Assembly (NCBI GenBank): GCA_029721435.1
Contig: CM056578.1
Coordinates: 16,628,411-16,692,410, forward strand
Direction of reading: 5' to 3'
Source of the DNA: Gymnothorax reevesii
Taxonomy: Eukaryota > Chordata > Actinopteri > Anguilliformes > Muraenidae
Length of the DNA stretch: 64,000 nt
Part shown: piece by piece, positions 47,801 to 60,212 of the stretch
Numbering within the stretch: position 1 is the first letter of the stretch
Layout: the number at the start of each line of letters is the position of its first letter
Position numbers and translations under genes: made by a program
The notes under the pieces: generated by a model
The model's database searches: none
Told to the model about the DNA's origin: nothing
What the model saw: the letters and a program-made list of their open reading frames with translations, nothing else

Positions 47801-50800
47801 GGGGGCCAAACACCACAGAAAGTAGAACATATCATTTCATGACATGGCTGCATTTTCCTGCAACACTCATTCTGAAATTCACCTTCACCTTCAGTTCAGC
47901 CACAACCCAGCTTTTCAGAATAACTCCCCATAAATAACAGAATTTGCGGGACACGGTCACATCTTGCCAAATATCCAAATATGCCTTGAAAAAGAAAGAC
48001 TACTCATCTCATTGCTAGTTTGTGGGGGGGGGGAACGTTTCCCTGGTAACAGATCACTCTGACCTTATTTATCACAACAGCTGTACTTAACCAGGGTTGG
48101 TGGTTGGCTGGACCTCCCGGTTGTTACGCATATCGCCAAATACTTCATGTCTCGTATTCCTCCCCCATCCGCCTCTTCAGACCACACTCAGATACAACCA
48201 GTAATGAGGACACGTGAGGCCTGAGAGAACGTAATGTGGCTGTGGTCACATTCTCACTCTTACTGCGTCAGGCTGCATCGAACGAGGGGGGCTCCTATCC
48301 GAAAGACCACCACATTCTCACAACTGTCACCCAAATGACTGCACCTTTTCAAAAGTACATCAAATTTCCCCCCACAGACACGATACCTCGAGTTTCTTCA
48401 GACATGACGTGGAATTACAGGTGAAATTTTTGCAAAGGTATGGAGTTCCTCACATTTATACACACGTACATGAATATTAGTCTACTCATCTGCTATTGGC
48501 CAATTCTGGACCAAAAATCCCTGGCAAATAGGTTGTCCGTTTTTGTGAGACATAAAGGTTCCTTTATTACTCTTCTTTCTTTTTAGTTTTAAATGTTAGC
48601 AAACTCTGGGGAGTCGCTCAACTCCACTACCAAGGCCAATCAGAATGCAGCAGGGAGAAAATAAAAAGAAATGCATGTAAAGGTATGTGGTGATTTTTAA
48701 AAGTTCAGAGGACTCACCTTCACTGGTTCCAGGCCTTTAATTCTTGATTTTGTCTTTTTTTTTTGCGAAAAATCTAAGAGTTTGAACATTTGTTTAAGAA
48801 GTTAAAGTATTTGACTGCAAGGGCATAAGAAGGCTTTACTGTATCTAGGCTGAACCCGAGCCATATTGGACTCGCCTCAGGTGTTACTGAGGAAAAAAAA
48901 TGACAAAAGAAAAATCTCTCAGACTTCCTCCTCACCTGACATCTAAATTATGGCTCCCCCCCCCCCGCCCCCCCAGATCATTCTAGCTCTTCTAGTGTTG
49001 AAAAAAAAAATGGATAGTGACATTTGTGGCATACAATTTAGGCCATAGATTCAGATATCCTTAATTATGCAATTAAAAAATAAATAAATAAATAAAAAAG
49101 TAAAATCTCCTCATACAGTTTGGGCATTTATAACTGCGCTTATCACATGCCATGTCTGTTTTTGACTCAGTGGTTATACCGATTTTCACTTACAGTGACT
49201 GCTTGCCTGATTCCAACATAATGCCATCTCCACCTGACCGAGACTGTCCATTTCATTCACATAGTTTTATTCCCCGTTACTGAGAGACTCCTGTAATAAA
49301 CTCAGTGTCGTGCCTGTGAGTCGTCTCCAGACGGAGCGGCTTACGCTGTCCTTTATCTCTTCTTCTCAGGGCCCAGTGGCTATATCCTCCTAGCAGGGAC
49401 ACTATGCTCTCTCAGATACAGTGCAGTTACACTTCATTTTAGACGAGGCAATTCAGAAATGCACCCTTAAAGAGAAAATAAATGTTCTTTTATTACTAGT
49501 AAGTACCACACAAGCAAAAAATCTAAAACTAAATTATTAAAGCCACAGCAAGGGAAATAACATTATGATCCCATTAGATATGGTCCCAGTGAGGAGCATT
49601 ATAGGTTTTTAGGCATATTTTGAGAACATTTATATGGAGAGCATTCCTGATGCAGCTTAACATGAAACAGTCTCATGTAGAGGAGGAGTCCACATGTCGT
49701 AAGTAGCAGCAGTAGACTGGGATGGATGACGGATATCACTGCAGGTGTTAGCCGAGTTGTGAACGCACAATTAGCCATGAGCTAATATTTCCATGGCCTG
49801 CTTTACCGATTCCTGTTTTTCTTTTGAGTTTTACATGTTTTCCCATAATAGAATGAGTCCAACCACTCCACTCTCGCAGTCCGACTTGGATTATTGACGA
49901 GCAGACAACTGTAATGGAAATATTTTCTGATTCGTGACTGACACAATCAACTACAGCACCCAGCAAGCTGGAAAAACATTTCTGCCGATTTCCCAAAAAG
50001 GCCTCATATTGCCTCATTTTAAAATGCAGAGTTTAAAAAAAAAAAAAAAAAAAAAAGTAAAAAGTTTCGACTGCATTTTTTTTTTCCCCCACAAAACAAG
50101 AATGAAGATTTTCCTCATTATATAGCCTATCGGCTTTTTTATGCACTGATCAAAACAGTAACAAATGCTGTATGGTTGTTGTGAAACGCTCACGGATGTA
50201 GCAGAAAATCAGCCAAGAATTGAACTAATAGTTCTCGCCTGGCTCAGAAGAAGATGGAAATCATGTCTTTGTGGCAGATTTTCTGGGGATTAAGGGATCA
50301 TAGAAGACATCTTGACCTTCCAAGAGGTTGTCGAAAGTGACAATTCTATGTAATGCACATCATGCACTCGGAGAAAATTTGATGTGCTAGAGTAAAACAA
50401 ACACCATTTTTGGAATCAGCTCCCCAGCTTTAGGAAAAAAACAAGTATTGGTTTTTATTTGGCCAAAAAGATGTAGGGCTGTGTTATAGACCACGCATCT
50501 CAAAAACATTTGTGTCCTGGGATGTCAGTCAGCACCATAGGTCATGTCGGCTGGGTGGCCAAGAGCGAGGGGATCAGTCGAGGTGCCACATCCGCCGAGT
50601 GCTTCTGCTCCCGGAGAAACGTTGACAGCCGTCCTCGGGAGCGCGAACGGGGTTCACGCGAGGAAGCCGGGGACACCAGAGGGAGCGGCAGAAAAGAGCC
50701 GCGCTAATTGGATGTCACACTCCGTGAGCCAAAATGGCTGCCCATTACCGCGGAGAGCAGTGGCGAGGGATGAATGATGGCACAGGGACAGAGGGTAACT

Positions 50801-52272
50801 GAAATGGAGATCCTGTCAGGGGGAAGATTCATGATGGCACACGAGGGCAGGGCTGTCGCTAGTGGGGTGAATGATGGTGAGGATTCAAACCGCCCTCAGC
50901 AAGTAAGGCCCCTCAGATACTCCTGCAGGATGGGGCTCCACTGCTACACTCTTTCACTGCGGCCTGTATTTCTGCCTGTGCTTTTCAGATGGGAGCCCTC
51001 TGAGTGTCACCTGACACAAACAAAGGCAGACATACTGATGTGTGGGTGACAGCAGGCAGGGGAAGGTGTGAGAGCAGTTTGGACGTGGTAAGAGCTTTCT
51101 GTCCATTCCTGAGCTTTCAAAGGACTTACACACTGCAGTCAGCCCTAGAGGAGAGGACTCTTACACACCAATACAGTACACACACACACACACACAATTT
51201 TGTATCCGTCGCTCACGCATGCAATCTTTGCGGTCATGTTACAAGCACACACCAACGGACACACAAACCACCCCAAATCTGTCTCATGCGTACATGCACA
51301 CAAGCGATCTCTCCTTGTATTAAGATTTCCTTCAAACAAACACACACACGCGCACACAGTGTAGCAAGCCAACACACTACAATATCCCTGCCCTCCCTGA
51401 TCTACTGTTTTATGACAGTGTGAATATAACCCAAAGTAGAAGACCTGAATGCCATAAGTCGAGAGTGAATACTGCCAGTCAGACACTTCACACCCTTACG
51501 CGACATTACTTTGAAAGGAAGCCCATTACAAACACTTCCAGCCCGCCAGCTGGATTCTCTGTATGAAGTATCGGAGACGCGGGGAGGAAACTGGTCGGCA
51601 TAGCAAGCGCCGCGGTTCTTTATAGCTCTGATAAATCAGAGGCTCGCCAGCAAGAAAGAGCCAGAGTTACACAGCAGTAACAGGAAGCAGCAGTCTGGCC
51701 TTGTGCTCCTGTCGCACCCAATCACAGCGAGGGGGAGGGGAGACAGAGGAGAGGGAGCTGAAGAAATATAGGTCTGCTCATTACCTTAGGCCCAAGGGCT
51801 TAAAGAAGCGCAAATTACTTCTGTCACAACCATCTTTCATCAAGGCTAATTACCGATTAAACTTAGAGACACACACACACTCTCTTTCTCTCTCTCTCTC
51901 ACACATACATTCATCTCTGCAATACATTTCTAGAACTTTCCTACACCTTGCCACAATTCACTCTCCGTTTCTTCTCTCCCCTTGTTCCTCTAATTTACAT
52001 TCTCAGCCTCTCATTGCTCCACACCCCTCTTCCCTGTTATCTGTGCATCTCTGTCACTGCATCACACTCCATTCTGGACTCTCCTGGTTCACAGCTACCT
52101 GTGGCAGCTTCTCCATCATTCTCAGAATTTTATCCCCACCCCACACCTCTCACCCAATCACAGCAGCTTTATAATATTCTGAAAGCCCATTGGTTAATTT
52201 GTCCTTGTCATCTCGCCTGAAGGTCCCTGTCTACACAAGGACAGATAAAAGCAATATGGCTATCCAAACTAC

Positions 52273-52343
<71 letters not shown>

Positions 52344-53376
52344 GTGTGGGATAGAGTGGGTATAAGGAGGTACAGAGACAGTGCAGGTAGGCGAAACAGA
52401 TGATCATGTGTGCGCTTTGGTGAGCGTGTGAGATCGAGGCAAAGGGAAGAGGGAGAGAGAGTTGGTCAGTGTGTGGGCGTGTGAGAGTGTTTTTACATGA
52501 AAGCGACGCGGGGGCAGAAGCTGTGTGTGTGAGACGGAGAAAGATGGTGCATGATCATGCGTACGTGTGTGTGTGTGTGTGTGTGTCCACAGCGGTAGAA
52601 GAGGAAGTAAGGGGAAAAGACTGATGGCAGAGACTGGGTCTGATATAATTCGCTCTATTAATACTGTCCTTCTGCCACCTGCAGAACAGTTCTGGGATTG
52701 GTGCAGACAGCCGAACATTATACTCTTGCCTCTAACCCTTTCCATCTCATGTTTGGGACAGACTTCCCAGGGTAGAAAAGCAGGCCACAGCGATAGAGGG
52801 GAATTTAGGCCGCACATTTGGGAAAAATTGCACAGGCCTCATCCAAACTGCTGCGGAGATTGTGATTGGTAGAGGGGTGTATGAGGGAATGGACAGACAG
52901 CCACTGTACAGTAATAAGAGATAAACAGAGAGAAGGAGATTTTGTCTTTGCATCTGGGAGGGATTTATTGGCTCGTGAGACTGGTATAGAGCAATGAATG
53001 GACAAGCAGAGGGAGAGACACTGTAAGCTACAGACAGACAGACCAGCAACCCCCACTCCAACCCACCAGGGGGCAGCACTGTAGTCATAAGACATAACCA
53101 CAGATTGACGAACAGACATAGAGAGGGGTTTTGCCCTACCATGTGGGAGTGTTATACTGGCCCCGTCCAGGATGGCCTGAGCCAGCTCGTGGTCGTTGCT
53201 CTCGAAGGCGTGGGCGGCCGCTCGGAGGGCGTCCCAGATCTCCTTGCGGCCCTCGAAGGCGGGAGCCGTATCCCAGAATTCATCTCGCTTGCTGCGCAGC
53301 TGTCCGTCCGTCATGGGGTAGTCACTCTTCCATTTGGGCTTGTCCCGCTTCAGAGAGTGATTTCGCCCCAGGGCAA
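35420..53376 (-). CDS. ubtd2: Ubiquitin domain-containing protein 2, exons 2 and 3 (first exon outside window)
   Basis: UBTD proteins are small intracellular proteins with a conserved N-terminal domain and a C-terminal ubiquitin-like domain; they are described as linked to ubiquitin-conjugating enzymes. Exons 53376-53140 and 35856-35420 join in phase 1 and encode about 223 residues against 234 in human. The first part has [20 protein letters not shown] and [18 protein letters not shown]. The second has [20 protein letters not shown], the ubiquitin-like fold starting at [23 protein letters not shown], and the end [17 protein letters not shown] and the PTPVEN end fit UBTD2 better than UBTD1. 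The missing roughly 23 N-terminal residues (MGGCVG-like) are in exon 1, not found here. The frame is intact. Confidence 0.95.
35955..36135. repeat. Degenerate AGCATA minisatellite
   Basis: A run of variations on agcata, acagcat and catagcatag about 100 bp upstream of the acceptor of the last ubtd2 exon, inside the large intron. Confidence 0.85.
36136..38785 (-). other. ubtd2 intron 2, no feature seen
   Basis: Non-coding. It includes an A run followed by G at 37847-37871 and an (ATTA)-rich patch near 38555-38600. Confidence 0.5.
38786..39105. mobile_element. Foldback MITE in ubtd2 intron 2
   Basis: Two arms of about 85 nt, about 38810-38895 and 38970-39055, are near-perfect inverses (catccttattcagcatgt against acatgctgaataaggatg; aaatgtcatgctttgtaa against ttacaaagcatgacattt). 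The outer ends were not fixed. The right side touches the Kolobok-like copy at about 39106. Confidence 0.8.
39106..40045 (+). mobile_element. Second Kolobok-like copy, inverted and truncated
   Basis: The reverse complement matches 19168-20115 of the first copy over about 940 bp (for example ccccaatgaggcgttt, ccatttgtagtcc and ttatgtcatgaacataatac reversed). The right end aggagacctattttgcca (reversed) is followed by TTAA at 40046-40049. The other end is lost where it meets the foldback MITE. It lacks the THAP exon. Confidence 0.8.
40050..41160 (-). other. ubtd2 intron 2, no feature seen
   Basis: Non-coding; short poly-G and poly-C runs near 40330 and 40500. Confidence 0.5.
41168..41412. repeat. 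Three tandem units of about 75-90 bp
   Basis: Each unit reads aaaagatgcgcaatggttta, then tgcacgggcaga, then gcgagcgcgcacatgcac and an A-rich spacer. Units start at about 41180, 41275 and 41355 and differ mainly in the A-run length. The near identity implies recent duplication. Open frames across it on both strands are a by-product. Confidence 0.93.
41413..42733 (-). other. ubtd2 intron 2, no feature seen
   Basis: Non-coding sequence, somewhat GC-richer at 42000-42170 and 42260-42480. No exon recognised. Confidence 0.5.
42738..44660. mobile_element. piggyBac-like element of 1.9 kb
   Basis: Perfect 14-bp inverted ends (cccctttctgcaga and tctgcagaaagggg), flanked on both sides by exact TTAA (42734-42737 and 44661-44664). 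The right end has a subterminal palindrome agacgcaggcgtct. No transposase domain was recognised inside, so it is probably non-autonomous. The inside includes a promoter-like stretch at 43980-44180. Confidence 0.85.
43980..44180 (+). promoter_or_regulatory. Promoter-like stretch inside the piggyBac-like element
   Basis: Two CCAAT boxes (gtccaatcaa near 43985 and gagccaatcaa near 44046), an inverted one (gattggct near 44138) and a TATA-like gatataagg near 44168 lie in that order. An ATG follows at 44192 with only 18 codons before a stop. Function is pure inference. Confidence 0.3.
44665..46430 (-). other. ubtd2 intron 2, no feature seen
   Basis: Non-coding. A short (AC)n run lies at about 44800-44822. 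Confidence 0.5.
46619..47249. mobile_element. hAT-like fragments, composite
   Basis: The left end cagtggttctcaactccagt and the inverse of the right end (cagtgtttctccgctccagt) pair over about 31 bp. Two inner end-like segments (agaaacactg at 46754-46763 and gtgtttctcaactc near 47062) suggest more than one copy. The flanking 8-mers do not match. A separate 16-bp perfect inverted pair, aactcattccctgcgg at 46436-46451 and its inverse at 47250-47265, brackets the whole. Confidence 0.6.
47266..52276 (-). other. ubtd2 intron 2, mostly featureless
   Basis: No exon recognised. It has poly-C near 48958-48975, poly-A near 50035-50056, short (CA)n runs near 51180, and a GC-rich stretch at 50520-50720 whose open frames lack motifs. 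CT-rich and CA-rich low complexity fills 51850-52080. Confidence 0.5.
52277..52350. repeat. (GT)n microsatellite
   Basis: About 74 bp of GT with one interruption near the end; a second short run lies at 52565-52587. Confidence 0.97.
53140..53376 (-). CDS. ubtd2: ubtd2 exon 2 (N-terminal UBTD domain)
   Basis: 237 nt, exactly 79 codons, entered and left in phase 1. The acceptor is gttcccatcag and the donor GTAGGG. It encodes [16 protein letters not shown] through [11 protein letters not shown], almost identical to human UBTD2. A hAT element starts only 148 bp upstream of the acceptor. Confidence 0.95.
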
Positions 53377-53523
53377 CTGATGGGAACACGTGAGGAGAGC
53401 TCGTTAGCGTTAGCACTGCCAAGTGACACATCCTTAAATTCACACTGGGGAGAGAAGTCTGGAGGGCAGGAGTCCTGATCCAGTCAGGGTTCAGTGCGGG
53501 TGCAGGCCAGGTTTCAGTCCAAC

Positions 53524-53865
53524 TAGGGCTGGGCAATATGGGTCCAATCAAATACCACAATATTTTTGACGAAATACCTCGATATCAATATTGTCTTGAT
53601 ATTCCTGGTATTCCTATTAGTGCTTTCATAAAATATTTCAAAATATTCACGCAATTTGATTTTTGATGAACCGTTATTAGTAATGTGGATATAATAACCA
53701 GGCAGGTACAGGCTACAGCTAAATTAGTCTAGTCTATCAAGTGCAGAAAACTGCATGCCTTCACTGTAATTCAGCCATTAAAACCAGAAAAAACACTTGT
53801 AATATCCCAATATATATATACCAAAATCCCATGTGATATCATATCTTATACATTGCCCAGCCCCA
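53524..53865. mobile_element. hAT-type MITE in ubtd2 intron 1
   Basis: 342 bp with ends tagggctgggcaatatgg and inverse ttgcccagcccca. The flanking 8-mers agtccaac (53516-53523) and attccaac (53866-53873) match at seven of eight bases. The ends are those of a common teleost hAT family. Confidence 0.88.
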
Positions 53866-53869
53866 ATTC

Positions 53870-55730
53870 CAACCAAGCAGATGCAGAGTCTTTTATCTTT
53901 TGTTGGGGAGTTCTAAAGGTGAAATGGGTTTAGATGGTGGCAACTTTTTAAGTTACAGGTTTAATTAGATTTTTGCATGTCGAAACCTGTCTCAATTTTA
54001 AAATGCCCTTCTTAAAGACGAGTCGCCTGAGCCTGGTTAAACCCATGACACTAATGTTGATCACAGTCTTTAGTATAGACTCCACAGGGGTAGATTAGAG
54101 GAATCAGGTGTGTTACTGCTTGGTTTAGACGAGGTCCTGCAACCACACTGAGCCTTTACAAGAAAGACGGGAAACTGCTGAGCTAGATTCAAGATTTCTT
54201 TATTAGGAGCCAATAAGAGTAAAGATTTTCTACAGGCAGGATGTTCACTGTAAAGAATCAAAATACAAAAGAAATCCAAACGCCACAACAGACACATAAT
54301 TTAACAAGCTGGTCAGAGACTACAAAAGTCATCCCTGCCAAAGGACATATGCATGGACCAACAGACAGACCGTTGGACAGATAGACGGACTTGTTTGACC
54401 TAAGTCGACAGTCCCCCATCCTCCCTGTCAGGTGACAAGGGACTAAAGAGCAATTTACAAGTAGTTTGGGAGACATTCTCCAGAAACAAATCTGTAGACA
54501 TGGTCATAAGTCAAAGGTCACATAAAATGTCCTGTAGCAGTCGTCAGTCAATTTTAATGCTCGTATTGGTTTTCTTTACCTAAACTTAGCAGCTTTTGAT
54601 GTGCTAAATTGAAAGATCAGATGATTTTTTCAGAGTCTAAAACAGCAGAAAATGGTCAAGGTCACAGGAAGAAGGCCAAAGGTCACAGGTCAATGAAAAA
54701 TTCAATTGGCACAACTAGAGGACAGGGCCAACCTACACAAGCAATTCAAAACACTATCAACAATGTCAGAGATATGCTGCAGAAATGAAAGTCTGTGATG
54801 AAGGTCATAGATCAAAGTTCAGAAGACACAAAGAAATTAACACGTGAAGCTGTGGTAAAGCTCAAAGTCAGTGCAAAACGAAAAGGCTGCTGCATATAGT
54901 TTCAGTGTAATGGAGCCGGATGGATGCCAGACACACAGCCACAGCCCAAATCAATAGTCCCCCGACCAACCCATTGAGTCGTGGGGAACTAAAAACATCA
55001 GAAAACAAAAATAAAATAAGTTCAATACATAAAATGGATTCATATCCATCTGCACAAGGCATAATGAGTGTATCATTTGACAGACATTCTTACTTGCAAG
55101 TGAAATATTTTCTCCCTCTATGTTTTTGAATCCTGGGGCCGCAAAATCCATCAGAGGGAATCACACCATCACACTCAAACAAGACAACTGACACACTGCA
55201 ATGATCCAAGATGCAAACTGTGGGATGTGAACACATTCACACCTGTACCAAATGTGAAAAATACAAAAATGATAATAGCTGACTAAAACTTGTATTATAC
55301 AGTCAGGTTTACCAGCACAGATGAAGCCTAATCAAAGAATAAATAAAAATTTAAATGTTCCAAGTTTCAATTAAATAAGTAATCTTAAATGACACTGGCT
55401 CTTAGTTTTGTTGAATCCATTTTAAGGCTGATAACAGCAAAGTGGATTTAGTAATTCAATTGTACAACTGCAAGCAGGGAAACATTTTAAAAGAGCCAAG
55501 CGGACAAAAGTTAAGAGGCTTTTTTAGCCTTATCAGAGTGTGCATTAACGTACTTAGTGTTTAATGGGGCCAAACCAGGCAGAGAAATGAACATCTTTAT
55601 TGCTTCCTGTTTTCTAAATGAAGGTGGAAGTGGGGCCTACATATGTGGTTGTGTGTGGGTGGGCGGGCACGCACATGCATGCACAGGTGTCTCTGTTTTT
55701 TTTACTGTACTTGTCAGCTATGGCTTATCC
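53870..55730 (-). other. ubtd2 intron 1, no feature seen
   Basis: AT-rich. No candidate for ubtd2 exon 1 (an MGGCVG-like start) was found here or further right. Confidence 0.5.
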
Positions 55731-55736
55731 TAAAAA

Positions 55737-55766
55737 AACACACACACACACACACACGTTCAGAGA

Positions 55767-55811
<45 letters not shown>

Positions 55812-55888
55812 TCACAAGAACACAAACACCCAAACACACACACACGCAGACAGACAGACACACACACACACAAGGACACACACAAACA
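55737..55888. repeat. Compound (CA)n microsatellite
   Basis: Interrupted CA repeats with cagacagaca and other breaks over about 150 bp. The His/Thr-rich open frames across it are artefacts. Confidence 0.95.
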
Positions 55889-55889
55889 C

Positions 55890-58800
55890 ACTTGTCCTCA
55901 TCTCCACCCCTCGTCCTCAGTCCAGATAAGGAAGCACAGCGACGGATGTCACTGGTGAATAATCAATGCCCTCAGGCACCCTCATCACAGAGAGCTGCAG
56001 CAGAAGGCTCAACATAAGGGCCCAGCCACTCAACGCAGAGACAGCCTGGCTACTGAACGCTCTACAGAGCTCCAGCATTGATCTGACTCACCCAGAGCCC
56101 ACAGAACCACAGCGGCAGGCTGCCTGGGTCCACAGCACTCCGTCTCCACCTGGCTGGCAGCCGAGCCCGGCTCAGGCACTGTCTAAGGATTACTGCTCAC
56201 CTGGCCACCATCCGGCTGCTGTGAGGGAACACTGAGCGGATGGAATTGGTGATGACGGTGCAGTGAGTAGAGGGGCACTGAACTGGTTCTTGATACCCCA
56301 ATTCAACCCCATTTTGTTTGAGAATCTTCCCTAACAACTCCTCACCACTGTCTCTCAACGCTCAACTGACCTGCAACTTCGAGAATAACCACGTTCCAGA
56401 GGACCTGCTGTAAACGCACCACCTTTACTCCACTGAATCTTCATGCAAGCAGTGTAGAATCGATCTGTAACAACAGACGCTTACAAAAGAAAAAAAAAAA
56501 AAAATGCATACAAGCTGGAGTGTTTTCCGTACATACCACAGTTCTCTAAACAGACCTGCAATCTACAATCAATCCCAGTAATCAGTCCCACAGCTGACCC
56601 TTACAAAAAATGTGCGGTCCAGGGTTTTCATACAATTCTCACTACTGTCTCTGCGAAAGAACAATGTCCTTGTTAAATCTGTGAATAAATACGCATACAA
56701 GGATTTCATCTTTACATGCTGATGGAAGACAACATAATTGCATCCGCTCAAGGGGTAACATTTAACTCGTGATTCAAAACAAAAATTCCTGAAAGCCAAG
56801 TTACCAGCAAATGTGGAAAAAACACACAAAAAAAAATGACTTCACCAAGCACGCACACGCACGCGCACGCGCACGCACACGCACACGCACACGCACAGAA
56901 TTACTTTTTATAAAAGGATAAGCGTAATTTGTTTCAGGAGTCATCCTGAACAAAAGCACCAGCACTATGGACACAGGGAGAAGCATGTTCTAGAACAGCA
57001 GGTTTTCAATTGGTGTGACCCAAATCAAACTAAGAAGTATTATGGAGACCTCACGACACAAATTATGGGATACATTTAACAATGGATACACTGGCCTAAG
57101 CCATCTTGTGTTACGATACGTCGCACAATCCATATGCAGTCACTGCATATCAAGTTTGACCAGGGTTTCCAAAAGTGTCTTCAAGGAGTCCTCAGTCTAG
57201 AAAAGCTGAGTACTAGAACTCTTCCCAACACTCCAGAACAAGACTTCACTCAGCATCCTGCAGACTGGCGTGATGAGAGCTCAGCTCAGCTCCTCCAGTC
57301 AACATAATGCACTGCAAATGCAGCGGAAAAAATATTTTAAGCATCCCTGAAAAATGAGTATACTTGGATACTGATTTGTAGCGTGCGTCTCCTTGAAAGA
57401 GGTATAACCTGCAGTTAGGCAAGTCTCCAAACCAAGAGGAGGATACTGACACAGCTCAAAAGCAGCCAAATGGATTGAGCTCAAATTGTTAATTCATTGG
57501 TCATAAAACAAACAAAATCATTTCAGGAGCAAGAGGAACCAAGTCAAAAATTATGACAACATACATCAAACACCAACAGTGGAAAAAGAACTGCAGCCGC
57601 AAGCCATAGTTCTCTGAGCGGAACAGACCGGCACTGAGTAGGATCAATGCTACTAAGCTTGGAACAACTGGATAGCTGTAAATATCACCAAAGAATTAAA
57701 TAAATCCATATCTTGGCCAGTCCCAACAATATACAGCACATTGTGAGCTTCACAAAGCTGGTGTTTACAGTCGGGGTTCAGTTCTGTCCAATGCCTCCAT
57801 GTCTCTTGTCAATGGCCACACCCGCTCTGTAAGGGACAAGCTGTTGGGAGGGGGGTTTGGCAAATCGCTCAGCCAGCAGGCATTTGGCAAACTCGGGCGC
57901 ACCCGGTTCTCCATCAATAATTCAGCTGTGTAATCAGTACGCTCAAATGCCCCCACCACTGACCCAGAAACGGTTAAGGACAGTGATAAATTCAATTTGT
58001 GACGGACATAAAAGCTGACAATAGTGAGGCACTCGCAGAGAGGGCCAGTTTGACGTGATATCTGGACTTGGGCTCCAGGAAGCCCACTTGCTCCCTAAGC
58101 ATCAAGCTGTGCAGTTTGTAATTTTCAGTCACGTCGCTAACCCTGACGCAGGAGCCGAACGACTGAATAAATAAGAAAATAAAATGCAATCAATAATGCG
58201 CCACAGGCGCTTATAGGCTGTACACTCCAAGCAACCTTTGGTCTAAAAGGAAGAGTGAATAATGAGGTATTGAATATAGAATTCACCAGGTGGGTGGGAA
58301 CTACTACATGCTATGGACCTCATCACTATGAAAGTTAAGAGCTTTGCTACCTTACTGCACTGTATGTGAGCTCCGTTTACGTTTACACAGGAATTCAAGT
58401 CTTTATGAGATTTCTGGAGTGCACCCATGAAAGAGAGATTCAGAGCTGTGACCAGTTTATCAGTGCCAGAGCTTTCTCAGAAGTTAGTGGCCTTCAAATG
58501 TACGATGACAGTGAAGCAACATTACCGGTAGTTATTTTATGCCACAAAAATCAGGCTGCATTGGATTTGAGATCAAAACAAGAATGAGACAAGGCCGTTA
58601 TTTCATGGTATTTTCACTCACAAATGGTGCATTTTACCATTTTAGAGGTGCAGCTGTTTCTCTATCGAGTCCCTTCAGATCCAGCAGTAAACACATGTTT
58701 GAGAATGTTACTGAATGCCACGCAACGCGAAAGCGAACAGAAAATGCCATGATAGGTTCAAGATGAACATTCAGGGCACAGCAATTTGGTAAGTCAGATG

Positions 58801-59590
58801 CTTTTGAAAGTGTCTTTCAGCTCTTTACTCAATGACTTCAGAGAAACCTCAAAGCTCTCCCATTCAGGCAGCCGCTAATTGAAACATCATTTTAATGGTT
58901 CAGTTTCACACCACTCCAAGACCACTGATAAATTTCACAAATTCTTTCAGATACTTGACAGCCCGGTTAATGTCATATGAAGGAAGAAGCAAAGCAAAAA
59001 TGCCAATTTTAAAAAGTGTCTCGGTCTTAATTTCTTATTTTTATGTTCTTGAGCAAAAAATACCACTGTGCTTTAAGTCAATAGTTTGATTGCCAAATGA
59101 CAGCTAAAAAAAAAAAAAATCTAGCTAGCAAGTTAATACAAATACAATTACAACTCCACAGCAAGTCAAAAGAGAAAACCAGAATTCTTTATTACAAATA
59201 TTTTTATCTTCGGTGCAAATGTAATGGAAATAAAATCTTAAATAAAGGACAAAAGTACATGACAAATGTTGAGTTGTTCCTGAGGCTTTAGCAGTGTATT
59301 TGAAGCCCATAAAAAGGGAGGGACCGGAGAGAAACATAACTGAGCATGTGCAGTGCAGACAGGGCCTGCTGGCGGTAAAGAATATGAGATTTCCTTGACT
59401 GCACTTTGCAGTGCTTGGAATGTACAGAATCTGATGCGCAGTCCCCTGAAAAAAGGCCCTGACACTGCAGTAAAACTGTCAGGAATGAAAATTACTGGAT
59501 GTATTTCGCAAAGGCAACAGCTACCCACACGTACTCACATTTTGGACAAACACACACATACAGGCAAGCCCAAACTATGCAAGCAAATGA
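55890..59590 (-). other. ubtd2 intron 1, mostly featureless
   Basis: A cacgca-type run lies at about 56849-56897. No exon, RNA gene or transposon ends recognised. Confidence 0.5.
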
Positions 59591-59596
59591 ATGAAA

Positions 59597-59615
59597 GCGC
59601 GCGCGCGCGCACACG

Positions 59616-59667
<52 letters not shown>

Positions 59668-59668
59668 C
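59597..59668. repeat. (GC)n plus (GACA)n microsatellite
   Basis: A gcgcgcgc run followed by about twelve gaca units. Confidence 0.96.
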
Positions 59669-59764
59669 GCACTTCTGTCCTTTTGAGAATATTACATTGA
59701 CTTCCATGAATTCTTTGTTTCTCTACAATCTTTCCCAAATGCTCACCATGATCAACGCGTGCCT

Positions 59765-60050
59765 GAACCCTAACCCTAACCTATCCCTAATTCTAACCTT
59801 CACCCTAACCTTAACACAGGAGCCATCAGGAGATGGCATATCCCCTCAGCCCCACATTGACTTCGGATTAGCAAAAGGCACCACTTCAGGTCCTGATTAA
59901 AGTTCCCACCAAGTTTTGTTAGGAGATATTTAACAGTTTATGTTATGCTCCGGAAGCGAAATGTTCACAGACAGACAGACGGACGGACCGACAAACGCAC
60001 CCATGACTAAATCCCCCCGCATTTTATATCGGGGGATAATAAATCACTAT
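59765..60050. repeat. CCCTAA-like stretch and dispersed repeat tail
   Basis: Imperfect cctaaccctaacc units lie at 59765-59816. At 59935-60048 there is a tail with cagacagacagacgga, caaacgcaccc and a cccccgcattttatatcggg hairpin, recurring in teleost genomes next to 3' ends of dispersed repeats. Confidence 0.55.
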
Positions 60051-60145
60051 TCGCCTTCGTAGCTGTGAGAACAGGCCAAAATTTGTTAAGTCACAACTCT
60101 GCTAAAAAAAAATTTTTCCCCCACTGGTCCTCATTACGTTGCAAG

Positions 60146-60146
<1 letters not shown>

Positions 60147-60211
<65 letters not shown>
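60147..60211. repeat. (CA)n microsatellite
   Basis: About 64 bp of uninterrupted CA dinucleotides. Confidence 0.98.

Positions 60212-60212
<1 letters not shown>

Noticed and set aside
51701..52220. Two overlapping open frames of 90-157 codons
   Set aside because: The DNA is CT/CA low complexity; the peptides are Ser, Leu and His runs without a motif.
52805..53560. A single 251-codon protein
   Set aside because: Only the middle (53140-53376) is the conserved ubtd2 exon; both flanks run past its splice acceptor and donor into intron and a hAT element.
55618..56017. Long open frames rich in His and Thr
   Set aside because: They are translations of interrupted (CA)n repeat DNA in more than one frame and contain no domain.
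59765..59816. True telomere
   Set aside because: The ccctaa units are imperfect and short, and lie among dispersed repeats in an intron.
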